Assembly (NCBI GenBank): GCA_001247695.2
Contig: LGRX02035296.1
Coordinates: forward strand, 1 to 64,000
Direction of reading: 5' to 3'
From: Cymbomonas tetramitiformis
Lineage: Eukaryota > Chlorophyta > Pyramimonadophyceae > Pyramimonadales > Pyramimonadaceae
DNA length: 64,000 nucleotides
Numbering within the stretch: position 1 is the stretch's first letter; each line of letters begins with the position of its first letter. This document shows, in pieces, positions 31,332-43,326 of this stretch. The translations under genes were made by a program, and so were the position numbers. The notes under the pieces were generated by a model. The model saw nothing but the letters and a program-made list of their open reading frames with translations. It did not search any database and was not told the DNA's origin.

Positions 31332-32345
31332 TCGTATTGAACACATATTGCAGGCATATTGCACGCGTATTGACAATAAATGTTCAATACAATAAAAAAT
31401 GTTACAATATGTGTGCAATATGCCTGCAAGCGCTCCAACATGTGTGCAACATAGTATTAGAATGAGCCCTCACGTATTGGAGACATATTGAAGTTCTGAT
31501 GCAGAGAGTTATTTCAATATGCCTTCAACATATGTGTAGTATAGGGTTGGAGACATGCACCATGCATGTCGCAAACACTATGAAGGCATGTTGCAGACAT
31601 ATTGCCTACATATTGTATACATATTGTATACATATTGTATACATATTGTAAGTCAACATTCAATATGTTGGATACACACTGCGGACCTACTGCATACGTA
31701 TTGAACATGTAAATTCAATATGTTGTATATATATTGTGGACCTATTGAATATGTATTGAAACGGAACATTCAGTATGTTGGATACATACTGCGGACATAT
31801 TGCATACGTATTGAACATGTAAATTCAATATGTTGTATATATATTGTGGACCTATTGAATATGTATTGAAACGGTACATTTAGTATATTGGATACATACT
31901 GCGGACCTATTGCACACATATTGAACATGAAAATTCAATATGCTGTATATATATTGCGGACATATTGCATATGTATTGAAACGGTACATTTATTATGTTG
32001 GATACATACTGCGGACCTATTGCATACGTATTGAACATGTAAATTCAATATGCTGTATATATATTGCGGACATATTGCATATGTATTGAAACGGAACATA
32101 CAGTATGTTGGATACATACTGCGGACCTATTGCATACGTATTGAACATGCAAATTCAATATGCTGTATATATACTGTGGACATATTGCATATGTATTGAA
32201 ATAAAAGTTGCCTATATTGGATATATACTGAAGACCTATTGCATGCATATTGCACAGACATATTCAACATGCTGCAAGTATGCTGTGGACCTATTGCATA
32301 TGTCAACGAGAGGCATATTGAACACAATTAATATTGAATACAATT
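31332..32345. repeat. Left subterminal repeat field of transposon B
   Basis: ATATTG/CAATAT and GTATTGAA/TTCAATAC motifs occur every 10-25 bases in both orientations. From about 31650 to 32210 they form a higher-order tandem array of about 110 bp per unit (GAAACGG.ACATT, GTTGGATACATACTGCGGAC recurring at 31758, 31868, 31978, 32088). This is a likely binding platform for transposon proteins. Confidence 0.85.
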
Positions 32346-32364
32346 ACAAATTGTCAAATTTGTT

Positions 32365-34476
32365 TCACAAATGCTCCCCCTGCCGTACGTAGGCTACGTC
32401 CACTACAAGGTTTTTTATTTTTGTTCTTCCCTCGCGCATGAAGGCCTTCTGCAAGAGGAGGGACGCCTCCGAGCCGGGATTCCCCACTCGGTGGCTAGCG
32501 TCCATCCCTTCCGGGAGGCGCTTGTCCACCTCCTTCATGATGTAGGAGATGGCGCTGCGGACATATGCATATGGCTTCTCTTTGCAAAGCATCTTCATGT
32601 CGAGGATATCAGTTACCTGCAGCCCCACCAAACGAAATACATGTGTCAAATATTGGAAATATAGTACAGTACTATTACAGTACTATTACAGTACTATAAC
32701 AGACATATTGTACACATATTGTACACATATTGTGCACATATTGAAAGGGTTGGTGCGCACCTTGATACCGATGAGCCCCTCGGTGAGGGGGAAATCGGGG
32801 CCATCCATGATGTGGTTGGGGAGAATATCCCCAACCGCATTCGCCACCACCAACCCGGCGAACAGCCCGACGTTGGCCTTCAATCGGCCGGTGTTCGTCA
32901 CGAGTCCGCCTTTGTCGGGACGGAGCGAACTCTTCATCGCTTCGTACTCCGTTTGAGCCCCCGCGTACACCACCACCTCTTTCCCCACCTTGAAGATGTC
33001 TTCAACATTGGGGGCTTCGGGCTTGGCAAGCTTGGCGGGCTTGGCCGGTGACGGGGCCGGTGACGCGGCCGCCTTGGCCTTGCCCTTTGCGGATGCGGAG
33101 GCGGGGCCCTCCGAGGCCTTGGCCTTGCCCTTTGCGGATGCGGATGCGGAGGCGGGTGCTTTTTTGGCCTTGGCCTCCACCTCCTTTTTCTTGGCATCCG
33201 CCTCCAGGCGGTCAGCCTCCTCCTCGTCGTCCTTGTCGGGGGCGTTGTGGTCGTAGAGATAGGCGACTGCAAACAAAAAATGCTATCAACCGTAAGTTTT
33301 ATGTCGTATGTGTACAGTATGTTACAGGTATGTTACAGGTATGTTGCAGGTATATTACATACATATTGCAGGCATATTGTTGCCCTACCTTTCAGAAAGG
33401 TGCACAAGTATGCTGAGTATGCTCAAGGTGTGCTGTGGCATGCTTCACATATACTGCGAGCGTGTGTCAAGTGTATTAGAGGGTGGGAACGTACCCAGCC
33501 GCTGTCTTGCCTCCCCTTGCAAGCACTCCACCTTGCTGTTAGGCCCCTCCTCCAATTCGAATTCGGGGAGGGCTTTGAGCACCTCCATCTTCTTGGCGAT
33601 TTGCCGCACCGGGCATGTGGTAGGGACCCCCTCCTCCATACACGTGGTGTACGGATGTAGCTTTTGGGGGTCCACCCACGTACACATTCCGGTTTTCGTG
33701 TCGGTCGCCCACCGGCCGCACTTCCAAAGATATCGGTTGTTGTTCACGATCGAACGGGCTTTCGCCCGCACGAAGGAGTTAGTGGGCGCGGTCGCCCACT
33801 TGCAGCGGTTTTGTACCGCGGTGACGTACTTCGACACCGCGGACTCTTGCTTCGGCACGTGAAGTAGGGGCTCAAGACGCCCGTCCTTCACGCGCAATTC
33901 TGCAAGTAATTCTCCCCAAACCCTTCCCAAATCAATATTTTTTCATGCAACGAAGGAACCAAGTTAAGTAAACGAAGCCGCATGCTAGTACGTACCAAAC
34001 TCCTCGTGACATGCTTTAATTAGTTGAGCTTCGAACGCGCTTCGAGCCCCCTTGCGCCTTTTTTTGCTCCCTTCCCCCCCTCCCTCCTCATCGTCCTCGT
34101 CGTCTTCCTTCGCCCTTTTCTTGCCTTTGTCGAGGAAAGCCAATGGGGTTTCCTCGATCCCTTTGGGCTCGCTAGGTGTCCCCTTTGCCCTCACCTTCGC
34201 AACGTAGTCAACGAAGCCCTCGTGCGTATGCTCAACGCCAAACAGCTCGCAGCTTTCTACATACTCAGCGTGCAACTCTTTGACTGACATTTTTCTTACA
34301 CCTCTGCTGGCTTTTCTTACACCTCTGCTGGCTTTGTTTACACCTCTGCTGGCTGGTGCTGGAACGTGCTGGAAGGGCGGCTGCTGGAACGTCAACGTGC
34401 TTCCAGGAGGCCTTCCGTACGCGATGGGTGTTACCATGCATCGTGCACACATGTTGGCCGCATGTATCGGGCGCAT
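32365..34476 (-). CDS. Accessory gene of transposon B, four exons, unknown family
   Basis: Exons 34476-33996, 33899-33495, 33266-32761 and 32616-32365 join in phase to 547 residues. The ATG at 34290 (MSVKELHAEYVESC) is an equally good start; the 62 residues before it contain a short repeat SRGV(N/R)KA. Features are a basic nuclear-signal-like run (GSKKRRKGARSAF), a Cys-containing block with KWATAPTNSFVRAKARS and GRWATDTKTGMCTW, a Lys/Ala-rich linker with repeated SASAKGKAKA, and a C-terminal domain (VEDIFKVGKEVVVYAG, NHIMDGPDFPLTEGLIGIK). I recognise no family. By position it may play the role of the DNA-binding second protein of CACTA elements (TnpA). All its introns carry ATATTG motifs. Confidence 0.7.
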
Positions 34477-34651
34477 TGCACCTGCGACGACCGACCGTTA
34501 GGAAATGCATTTTGAAATTTCGTCCATCGTGCATCTCGATTGTCATCGCGCTCTTTTTCTTTTTTTTTGGGGGGGGGAACGTCTAACCCGATTTTTCATT
34601 TGTGTTCATTACTGTACTGTAACCCAGTACGCAACATCTTTTCAATCACGT

Positions 34652-34724
34652 TGTCACAATGGTCTAGTGGTTGGCCGTCGGTCTTCAAAGCCTGCGGTAG
34701 TGGGTTCGAGTCCCACTGGAGGTA
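34652..34724 (+). ncRNA. tRNA-like sequence with UCA anticodon loop, acceptor stem not paired
   Basis: A 4-bp D stem (GGTC/GGCC), a loop CTTCAAA that would give anticodon UCA, and a perfect T arm (GTGGG TTCGAGT CCCAC) are visible. The anticodon stem has one mismatch and two wobbles. The 5' (TGTCACA) and 3' (TGGAGGT) acceptor strands do not pair. A weaker relative (ATGGTCTAGAGGTGGCCGTCG) is at about 18338 in transposon A. It is probably a pseudo-tRNA or internal RNA polymerase III promoter. Confidence 0.4.
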
Positions 34725-34944
34725 TACACCTTGTCTGCGAGGAGTTGAGCTCCTCCTCGCTGGCGAAGTGTACCACCTCCATCTAAAGGTCAATGACAAC
34801 CTTTTTTTTCCAGGCCATCTCAGGGGTCATTTTGGGGGTACTTCTTGAGTTACGAATTCGGCCGTTCGATTCACGAACGAGGGGTGCAGATTCTCCTAAA
34901 AATTAAAATTCCAAAATTGTTTCCCCGAAAATCGTTCAATCTGT

Positions 34945-35187
34945 TCAATACTACTGCAATACGTGAGGGCTCATTCTAATACGCGACCGCTTGCAGGCGT
35001 ATTGAAATGGCGTATTGGAGATGGGTCGAAAAAGTGCCAAGTCAGTTTTGCGAAGATCCGTCTGACGTGGCACTGGCAAAGCTGACATCAGCAGTTTTCA
35101 ATACATCTCCAATACGCCATTTCAATACGCCTGCAAGCGGTCGCGTATTAGAATGAGCCCTCACGTATTGAAGTAGTATTGAACAGA
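34945..35187. repeat. Foldback repeat between the two divergent genes of transposon B
   Basis: An inverted repeat has arms of about 80 bp (34947-35025 and 35097-35186; core CTAATACGCGACCGCTTGCA) and a spacer of about 70 bp. The arms are near-perfect. A related block (ATTAGAATGAGCCCTCACGT) also lies at 31453 near the left end. Confidence 0.85.
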
Positions 35188-35274
35188 TTCTCCTCTAAAA
35201 AGTTTTTTAAATTTTTGTAAAGGTCAATATGCGTGCAACCGCGTGCAACCGCCTGCAGAGCTCAAGGCAGGGAT

Positions 35275-35357
35275 CACTTCAATACGTGAGGGCTCACTTC
35301 AATACGTGAGGGCTCACTTCAATACGTGAGGGCTCACTTCAATACGTGAGGGCTCAA
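35275..35357 (+). repeat. 20-bp tandem repeat, four copies
   Basis: Four perfect copies of ACTTCAATACGTGAGGGCTC lie in the intergenic space upstream of the transposase. The same GAGGGCTCA core is found in the foldback and near the left terminus. It is a candidate operator or transposase-binding cluster. Confidence 0.9.
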
Positions 35358-35674
35358 GACCTTGAGCCCTGCCTTTAGCCCCCCCTTTCAGTATGCTGCG
35401 GAAGTGTTGAAGTGAGCCCTAAAAAAGTTGAAAAAACATGTTCTTCAATTCTGGTGAGACTTGTTATATGGACTCAGGAGCTATATTTTGCGACATAGCT
35501 TGTGTGCGTTTTTTGTGGGGGGGGTCCGAAAACCTACTTTTGGGTTATTGCTTTACTTGAAAGTTCCTTCAGCATATCTTCAATATGTTCGCAGTATATG
35601 TCCAACATATTACAGCATAGTTGCAGTACATTTTCGAAGGGTGATGGGCGTGGTAAAGGGGACTTCAATGCAGT

Positions 35675-38600
35675 ATGGTCCGAGGAGATCAAATTGTTCA
35701 TGGTGAAAAGCGACCTCGCCATGAACGATCCCCTCAATCATCATCACCAAGTGATGCGGAGCGACATCGGACCGGCTTGCCTTCGGCTAGAGCCGCCGCC
35801 CTCGTCCAAGGGAAGGCGGCCCCCCCCGTACAACAATCTTCGTTAGCCAAGCGCGCGATGAGAAATCCCGCGCAAGGCGGGTGCTTAGCCGATCGAGAGC
35901 CGATCAAACCTTCCAATGCTCAGGAGGGTACATCGCTCAAACCCCCTCCCAATATCAAGCTCATATTCCCGGAAGGTTGGAGTACCGCGGAAGGCTTCCG
36001 CGACCCGGAGTATGAAACGATTACGAAGAAGGAACGCCTTTCGGCGTGGATTGCGCCTCCACATCTTCCAATATCTACGAGGGAACTGGAGTTGTCCGCG
36101 AGGTAGCACCCTTTCTCTTTCTTCTCGACGTTGAGGTTGTGTCTTTCTTGCTTCACAGGACTCTTTGCTACATGTATGCAACATGGTTACCATATGTTGC
36201 ATACATATTGAGATTATATTGTAGGGATCCTGGAACACATTGCAGGAAAGTCGATGCGCACTATGTGGAAGTGGACACGGTATGGCATCATAAGTGGCTG
36301 CCAACGCGACTGCTCCCGCACGATTTCTCCAGATTGGCGCACGATTTATCTCCAGACAATACCGCGTGGCCGACTTGGTTACCACCTTCCGACATCTTGG
36401 AGCTAGAACCGGCAACGGTAACCTTTAAGGGGAAATCGTTTCGACTTGTTCCACCGGTGCCTAATTGCTTGCAACGGATTGTCGAAAGGATTCGTGGCAT
36501 GCAAGAGGCAAGGTAAGGGACTCTCGTGGGGCATGATTTCCCTCCCACCATTCATCACGTGGCTCGCTGCAATAGTGCTGCAGTACGCTATCGTGATGGT
36601 TGCAGCATGTTGATGGGATGTTGAACACATGTTGGGACGATATTGTGCAGAGATGCGGGCGAGGCGCCCCCCGAGGCGCACGAGGCCCAAAGCAAGGAGT
36701 CCCCCCCGCCGCCCAATGCTGAGGCACCCACGAGCCCTCCACTAGCCGGCGGGAGTGCAAGGTAAGGGACTCTCGTGGGGCATGGTTTCCCTCCCACCAT
36801 TCCTCACGTGGCTCGCTGCAATAGTGCTGCAGCACGCTATCGTGATGGTTGCAGCATGTTGATGGGATGTTGAACACATGTTGGGACGATATTGTGCAGA
36901 GATGCGGGCGAGGCGCCCCCCGAGGCGCACGAGGCCCAAAGCAAGGAGTCCCCCCCGCCGCCCAATGCTGAGGCACCCACGAGCCCTCCACTAGCCGGCG
37001 GGAGTGCAAGGTAAGGGACTCTCGTGGGGCATGGTTTCCCTCCCACCATTCCTCACGTGGCTCGCTGCAATAGTGCTGCAGCACGCTATCGTGATGGTTG
37101 CAGCATGTTGATGGGATGTTGAACACATGTTGGGACGATATTGTGCAGAGATGCGGGCGAGGCGCCCCCCGAGGCGCACGAGGCCCAAAGCAAGGAGTCC
37201 CCCCCGCCGCCCAATGCTGAGGCACCCACGAGCCCTCCACTAGCCGGCGGGAGTGCAAGGTAAGGGACTCTCGTGGGGCATGGTTTCCCTCCCACCATTC
37301 CTCACGTGGCTCGCTGCAATAGTGCTGCAGCACGCTATCGTGATGGTTGCAGCATGTTGATGGGATGTTGAAAACATGTTGGGACGATATTGTGCAGAGA
37401 TGCGGGCGAGGCGCCCCCCGAGGCGCACGAGGCCCAAAGCAAGGAGTCCCCCCCGCCGCCCAATGCTGAGGCACCCACGAGCCCTCCACTAGCCGGCGGG
37501 AGTGCAAGGTAAGGGACTCTCGTGGGGCATGATTTCCCTCCCACCATTCCTCACGTGGCTCGCTGCAATAGTGCTGCAGCACGCTATCGTGATGGTTGCA
37601 GCATGTTGATGGGATGTTGAACACATGTTGGGACGATATTGTGCAGAGATGCGGGCGAGGCGCCCCCCGAGGCGCACGAGGCCCAAAGCAAGGAGTCCCC
37701 CCCGCCGCCCAATGCTGAGGCACCCACGAGCCCTCCACTAGCCGGCGGGAGTGCAAGGTAAGGGACTCTCGTGGGGCATGATTTCCCTCCCACCATTCAT
37801 CACGTGGCTCGCTGCAATAGTGCTGCAGCACGCTATCGTGATGGTTGCAGCATGTTGATGGGATGTTGAACACATGTTGGGACGATATTGTGCAGAGATG
37901 CGGGCGAGGCGCCCCCCGAGGCGTACGAGGCGCACGAGGGGCATGCTTTAGATGGGACCATTGGAAGTAGCATGCCTGACTTGCGGGCATCCTCAATGTC
38001 GACTAGTTCATCGTCCATATCGAAGAGCTTTTCCAGGTGATACATCTCATCATGTTTCCTTGCCTACTTGCTTTCGCCGTAACTATGTGCAGCACGCTAT
38101 CGTGATGGTTGCAGCATGTTGATGGGATGTTGGAAACATGTTGGGACGATATTGTGCAGAGATGCGGGCGAGGCGCCCCCCGAGGCGCACGAGGCGGCAA
38201 ATTCAGCTGGTTTAGACGACGGCAGGTACTATTTCGGGATTTCTGGATTCATTGATGTAGTCACTGTTGACGCGGAACGTAGTCCTCACCAATTTCCACT
38301 TGACGTTACCCCCGAGGGAGACAACCTACCATCGAATGCGGATGAAGCCTACGACTTCTTCGAAGCTCATCAAGCAATTTTGACACCGATCCGTATGGAA
38401 ACTGTTGTCTACCTAGTACACGATGGCAACTTCGAGGCGACTACATACGGCTCGCTGCTGCCCGACGACTCTCAACTCGATAATCCTACACGAGACAATG
38501 TGCGGGAGGTTCGGTGCCTTGGGCGACATTGGAGGAGCGTTTCGACAATAAATGATTGGCCAGATTTGATCCGTGCGGTTGGAGTTTGGTCTTTAATTGC

Positions 38601-41600
38601 AGTTACCACGGATGCCATGGCTGCCGAGATGGAAGTAGAGCCCATGAGGTATGTACGAATATTTAGGCACCTCAACTTGCATACTGATTTTTCATGATAT
38701 AATATGTTGCAATATATCAGAAACCGTTGCCGGTATATTGAATATGTATGGGAGATATACTGCGGTGGGCGAAGCAGATCTCCGGTGGAAGAGCCAGCTG
38801 AGGCGAAGGACACGGAGATGGGTGAGGTGAAGAACACGGCGGGCGAAGCCGATCCTTGGCTCTCGCTCCATGCAATGCATCGTCGAAATGTGGGCTCGGT
38901 AACATTGGAGCGAGGGCGGTTTATATGTGATTGTGCCATGTGCTACGGCGGAGTTGTAATAAAGGTGTTGAGCAAGGCCACCCGCACACGACATCGGAAA
39001 CTCCACGGGCAGATCCAGCCACCCGCACCGGACCCTGAAGAAATCGATGCTGTAGTTTGTGGCAACCGCGGCGAAACCTTAAGGTACTCTACGCCCTTTC
39101 TCTCCCATGAATGATTGGGCAAGCTTGCGTGACAACACATTCGCAATATGTTGACAACGTATTGAAGATGCATTGCAACTCTCCTACAGACATACGGATG
39201 TGGACGTCACGATGGATGACAAGGAGGGCGAACATGCTGAGGAAGCCGGGAGGACAAGCGCAGAAGACGAGGTGGTACACGCACAACAGGACGTGGAAGC
39301 CAAGGATGTGTCGAGTCAAGGCGGCGAGGCCGGAGTTCCCGACGACGAGGATGGCGATGCGCCTAAGACCGAGGATGCCGATGGTGAGACCAAGGATGGC
39401 GGTGGGGAGGATTTGGGGTTCGATGAAGAAGACGACGGAGATGCCGTCCACTCCGTTAAAGCAGCGATTGCTACACAATTGGAAAGTATTGTGAATGCTG
39501 CAAAGGAGCTTTTCGGAGGGGAGACGGTAAGAACGCGTTATTATGCCAAATATCGTGCAGTGAACTGCACGTGCAATATGTAGTATGCATATCTCCTACA
39601 TATTGACAATGTATTGCAGTATATTGCATATGTATTGACAACCACTGAAATTGCGATGTGTACGCAGGACCACAACGTGCGGCGATCAACTAAGCTCCTC
39701 GCGGATCTTCTGGAATGGAACTTGGAGGAAAACTTGACCCAAAAATCGTTTTCCTCGTTGTGTGAGATCCTACTTCACAACTTTGATGAGCTTCGCGAAA
39801 CCCATTTCCCCTTGACGTTCGCTAAAGCTATGGGTACTTTCGACGCTTTTAGTACGCCGTACCAACGAGTGGACATGTGCGTCAATGGATGTTGTTTGTA
39901 CGAGAAGGAGTTGGAGAACGCGGATCATTGTCCACACTGTAAAGAATGCCGGTGGCAAAGCTTTGGAGCGGCGGAGGAGGATGGCACTCCGGAGGATGGC
40001 ACTCCGAAGAAGCCGCGATTGCAATTCCTTTGGTGGCCCTTGAAGGAAATTTTCCGGAGGCTATTCCATTCACCTGAAGTTGCTGAGCTCATGCGGGCGC
40101 ATGGCCGTCATACGTCTCCTGAAAGTGGACGCAAAGACACAATTTGGGGTAAGAGCCCAGCACGCGTCTATGATCCCAATGCTTGTGATAGGATCTGCAA
40201 AGGGCATATCTGCAATACACTTAACGTATGTCTTTGACATATTGCAGATGTACACATACAGTTGTATGTATACCGCGGTGAGTTGTATTTTGTCCGGAGT
40301 GTGCAGACGGAGATGCGTGGAAAGAGAAGAAGGCGCGGTACCCAGAGTTTTTCCAGGAGTTGCGGAATATAATCATCCTGTTCTGCGCGGATGGGGCTTC
40401 CGTATGGAAAAACAAGGCGGGCGTGTTTCCCATGTATTTCCAAATCTTGAACTTGCCGCCGGAGATACGCTCCAAGTACGAGTACCTTGAGGTCTACGGT
40501 ATTCTTAATGGCATCCATCCCGCCGATACGACTCTTTTGTACGACAAGCTGGTCGACGAGTTGGAGGAGTTGTGGGAGACGGGCTGCGGAGTTTGGGACG
40601 CCTTTTCCGAGGAGTATGTTCGTGTACGGTGCATGCTACTCGGGGTGATCATGGATTACAAAGGCTTGGTCGATGCCGGGAAGCGAATGGATGTAAACGC
40701 CTACAAGTGTTGCATGTTGTGCCGTACGAAAGGATGTCACAGTCCAGCGCTGGGAAGAATCTTCTACGCATTCTTCAAGCAACATCCTCCTGGTACGCTC
40801 TCATCGCTATGCCACCCAGTTTGATTGTTTGCAGCATGTTTGCAACATGCATCAACATGCCTGCAACATACCACAGATATGTTGTATTACTTGTGCACGT
40901 GCCATGCAGGGCCGCCGGAGAACTACACGCATGAGTTTGTCAAGCGAATGGGCGAAATACACGAGGCACTTTCCAAATCAGGTTGGTCGAAAGCGGACAT
41001 GGCGGAACGTTTCTCGGCCACCGGATTCAAGTTGCCCGCCGCATTCGCAAGGTTGTCGTACTTTAACTTGGCGTTGGATTGGCTCTATGATCCTATGCAC
41101 GAAATCATGAACTTGGGAAACAGGCTTGCAACAACGCTGCTTGGGCTGGATTTCAACGAGGCCGCGCGCAACTTTGCCGAGGAGGAGGGCCTGCACCCAG
41201 AATGGGGGCAAACGGAGTGGGTGCAGAATTCGAAAGGTGAGTTTTGTATTAGTGCAACATTTCTGTAATTGTGTTCAATATGTCATACACGTGTTGACGG
41301 TATACGGCAACACGGACAGGGGAACCGCATGAGGTGTACAAAATGACAAACGGTCCATGGGGATCCCACCGCGTCCGAAGGCTTCGACCACCTTACGTTC
41401 TCGGGAAACAGCACTCGCCTTCTTGAAGGAGTTGCGGGGAGTCACCCGGTGGGGCGATGGGCATAAGCATTTGTTGCGCACCTCAACCGCCTCCAACGGC
41501 GCAAAATACGCAAAGCACCTCAAGGCGCATGCGGCTTTGAAGGCTTTCGAGTCCAAGTTGTTGGCGGTATTGTCCTCTTGGCCTCGCGATGATGGTGAAG

Positions 41601-43326
41601 TCGACAATGCGCTGCAGGACATTGTGTCCAAACTGACTATCATCATACGGGAATGCACTGCGCATTCCATAGAACCTCGGGTACGTATTCAATGTTGGTG
41701 TGATATGAGTTCCACATGTCACAGGTATGTTGAATATATGTTACAAACGTATTGATTCGTACGTGCAGGATATGGAGTATTTGAGAGAGCAGACCAGACT
41801 TTTCTTTGAGGACTTGGAAGCGAATGGTCCTCCACAGTGGCTTGCAATCAACACCCATAAAATCTGGCACTGGGCCGATCTGCTCCTGCGATTCGGACCT
41901 GTGCGTGAATGGTGGATGTATGCCTTCGAGTCCATGAATGGCAAGCTAGCTAGGTGGGTGAAGAACAATGCGTTCCCCGTGGCAAGCATCATGAACGGCT
42001 ATCTAAGGTTGAAAACCTTGCGCTCCCTACGAGGCATCCTGACCATGCTCTTGAACCGAGAAAGAGCTACTGCCGGCCGTGTCCCGCGGGCTTTGATGGC
42101 GGGCCCCGCTCCCGGCATCGTGGTCACTACCTTCGGGGACAAGGGCAAGCCATTGGAGCTAACGTCCTTGGAGATTGACCAACTGACCCGCTGGATGCGA
42201 GCGAGTATTCCCGCTTACCGAAAGCTTTTTCAACAACATGCTGAGTACGACCTGTTCCGGCGGAGGTGCAACCTGCAAGCTCGCACGCATGTACTATCTG
42301 TAGTATACCTGCAACATATTGTCAACTTGTTTCTGTATGTTTATCATATATTGTAAGTATACTAAGAATATGTTGTCATCACAGGGAGAATGCCGCGCGC
42401 TCTAAACATGCAAATCCACGTTCTAGGTACCGACAAGAGGTGGGTGGCGTGCCCGCGATCGCGTTCGGTCCATTGGAGGACCCTGAAGGATGGCTTGGTC
42501 GTCAATACACGGCTTACGAGAAGTCGCTCATGATGGGTCCCGAACCCATGTGTTCCAAGTACAACAAGGTGAACATCGGCGGTGTCTTCTATCGCACTAG
42601 AGACGGGGACAAAGGGAAAGTGACAACCCAGTGTTTCGTCCGCGCATCCTTCCCCAAGAATGATGCCGATGCCGATGACGAGTGGGAGGACAGGTACGAC
42701 CTCAACCACCAGTTTGCATGCTTCTTTGCCTTTTCGTATATCTCTGCAACATATATGCAATACGTCCCCAACATATTGAGGGTATGTTGTACGTATATTA
42801 CAAAAACATTGAACATTTCGTGCGCAGGTATGGTATCATCAACGCCATTCTGCGGGTTAGCATTGGCGGTGTGCTCTACACTTTTTTAAAGTGTGATTGG
42901 CTACCCGTGCCCACGGAAGCTCAGATCGCAAGCTTCAAGCTGAAGAACTCCATCCTCGGCGTGGACAAGGTGTCCAAGGCTTACTACACCTTCAACCCAT
43001 GGGACACCTCCAAGTACACTATGGACAACCGAGAGCCCTACCTACTGGCCAATCAAGTCCAAGCGCAAGTAGTGATAGTCAAACACCCCTGCATGGATTC
43101 AGCGGTGATACTTGATACGAGCGACCGCAATATGGAGAAACTTGCACTCGTTGATAGGCCCGTAGGTAGTGATGGTCACTTTGACACATGCGGGAAGTGT
43201 AGAGTCGGTGGCGAGCTCCTTCTGTGTGAGAGGGCAGGCTGCAAAGAGGCTATGCACGTGCGATGCGCAGGGCTCACCGACATCCCCACTGGAATGTGGT
43301 ACTGCAGAAAGTGTGATGACGCATAG
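35675..43326 (+). CDS. TNP2-type transposase of transposon B, 18 exons, C-terminal PHD finger
   Basis: Exons: 35675-36102, 36246-36512, 36651-36761, 36900-37010, 37149-37259, 37398-37508, 37647-37757, 37896-38036, 38160-38648, 38778-39083, 39190-39526, 39668-40148, 40307-40792, 40910-41236, 41334-41680, 41769-42265, 42385-42693, 42828-43326. All phases agree, giving 1,822 residues. Order: N-terminal region, Pro/Ala/Glu repeats (exons 3-7), zinc-binding block (CDCAMCYGG...RTRHRKLHG), acidic segment, TNP2 start (CVNGCCLYEK, CPHCKECRW), catalytic-core candidates (LFCADGASVWKNKAG, FQILNLPPEIR, LVDELEELWETG), NTHKIWHWADLLLRFGPV with FESMNG, a YGIINAILRV domain and a PHD finger (CGKCRVGGELLLC...HVRCAG...WYCRKCDD). 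Such transposases cut at the inverted repeats. A PHD finger would bind histone H3 tails. The first exon's start is the least certain boundary. Confidence 0.85.
36513..37895 (+). repeat. Tandem array of 249-bp exon-plus-intron units inside the transposase gene
   Basis: Each unit is a 138-bp intron (gtaaggga ... ttgtgcag) plus a 111-bp exon. There are five complete near-identical exons (starts 36651, 36900, 37149, 37398, 37647). Two divergent exons at 37896 and 38160 share only the first 30-40 bases. The exon is 37 codons and begins and ends in phase 2, so any copy number keeps the reading frame. It encodes DAGEAPPEAHEAQSKESPPP and PNAEAPTSPPLAGGSAR. Unit-to-unit differences are a few bases, indicating recent expansion. 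Confidence 0.92.

Noticed and set aside
33990..34470. Lysine-rich run taken as a histone or ribosomal protein
   Set aside because: It is exon 1 of the spliced accessory gene; no ribosomal or histone motif is present.
36513..37895. CRISPR-like regular array
   Set aside because: Repeats are 249 bp with no unique spacers and the context is eukaryotic and spliced.
36461..37996. 511-codon minus-strand ORF with a repeated HLCTISSQHVFN pattern
   Set aside because: It is the antisense of the 249-bp exon-intron array. The plus strand gives in-phase exons with splice sites that join flanking transposase exons, so the minus ORF is a by-product of repeat periodicity.
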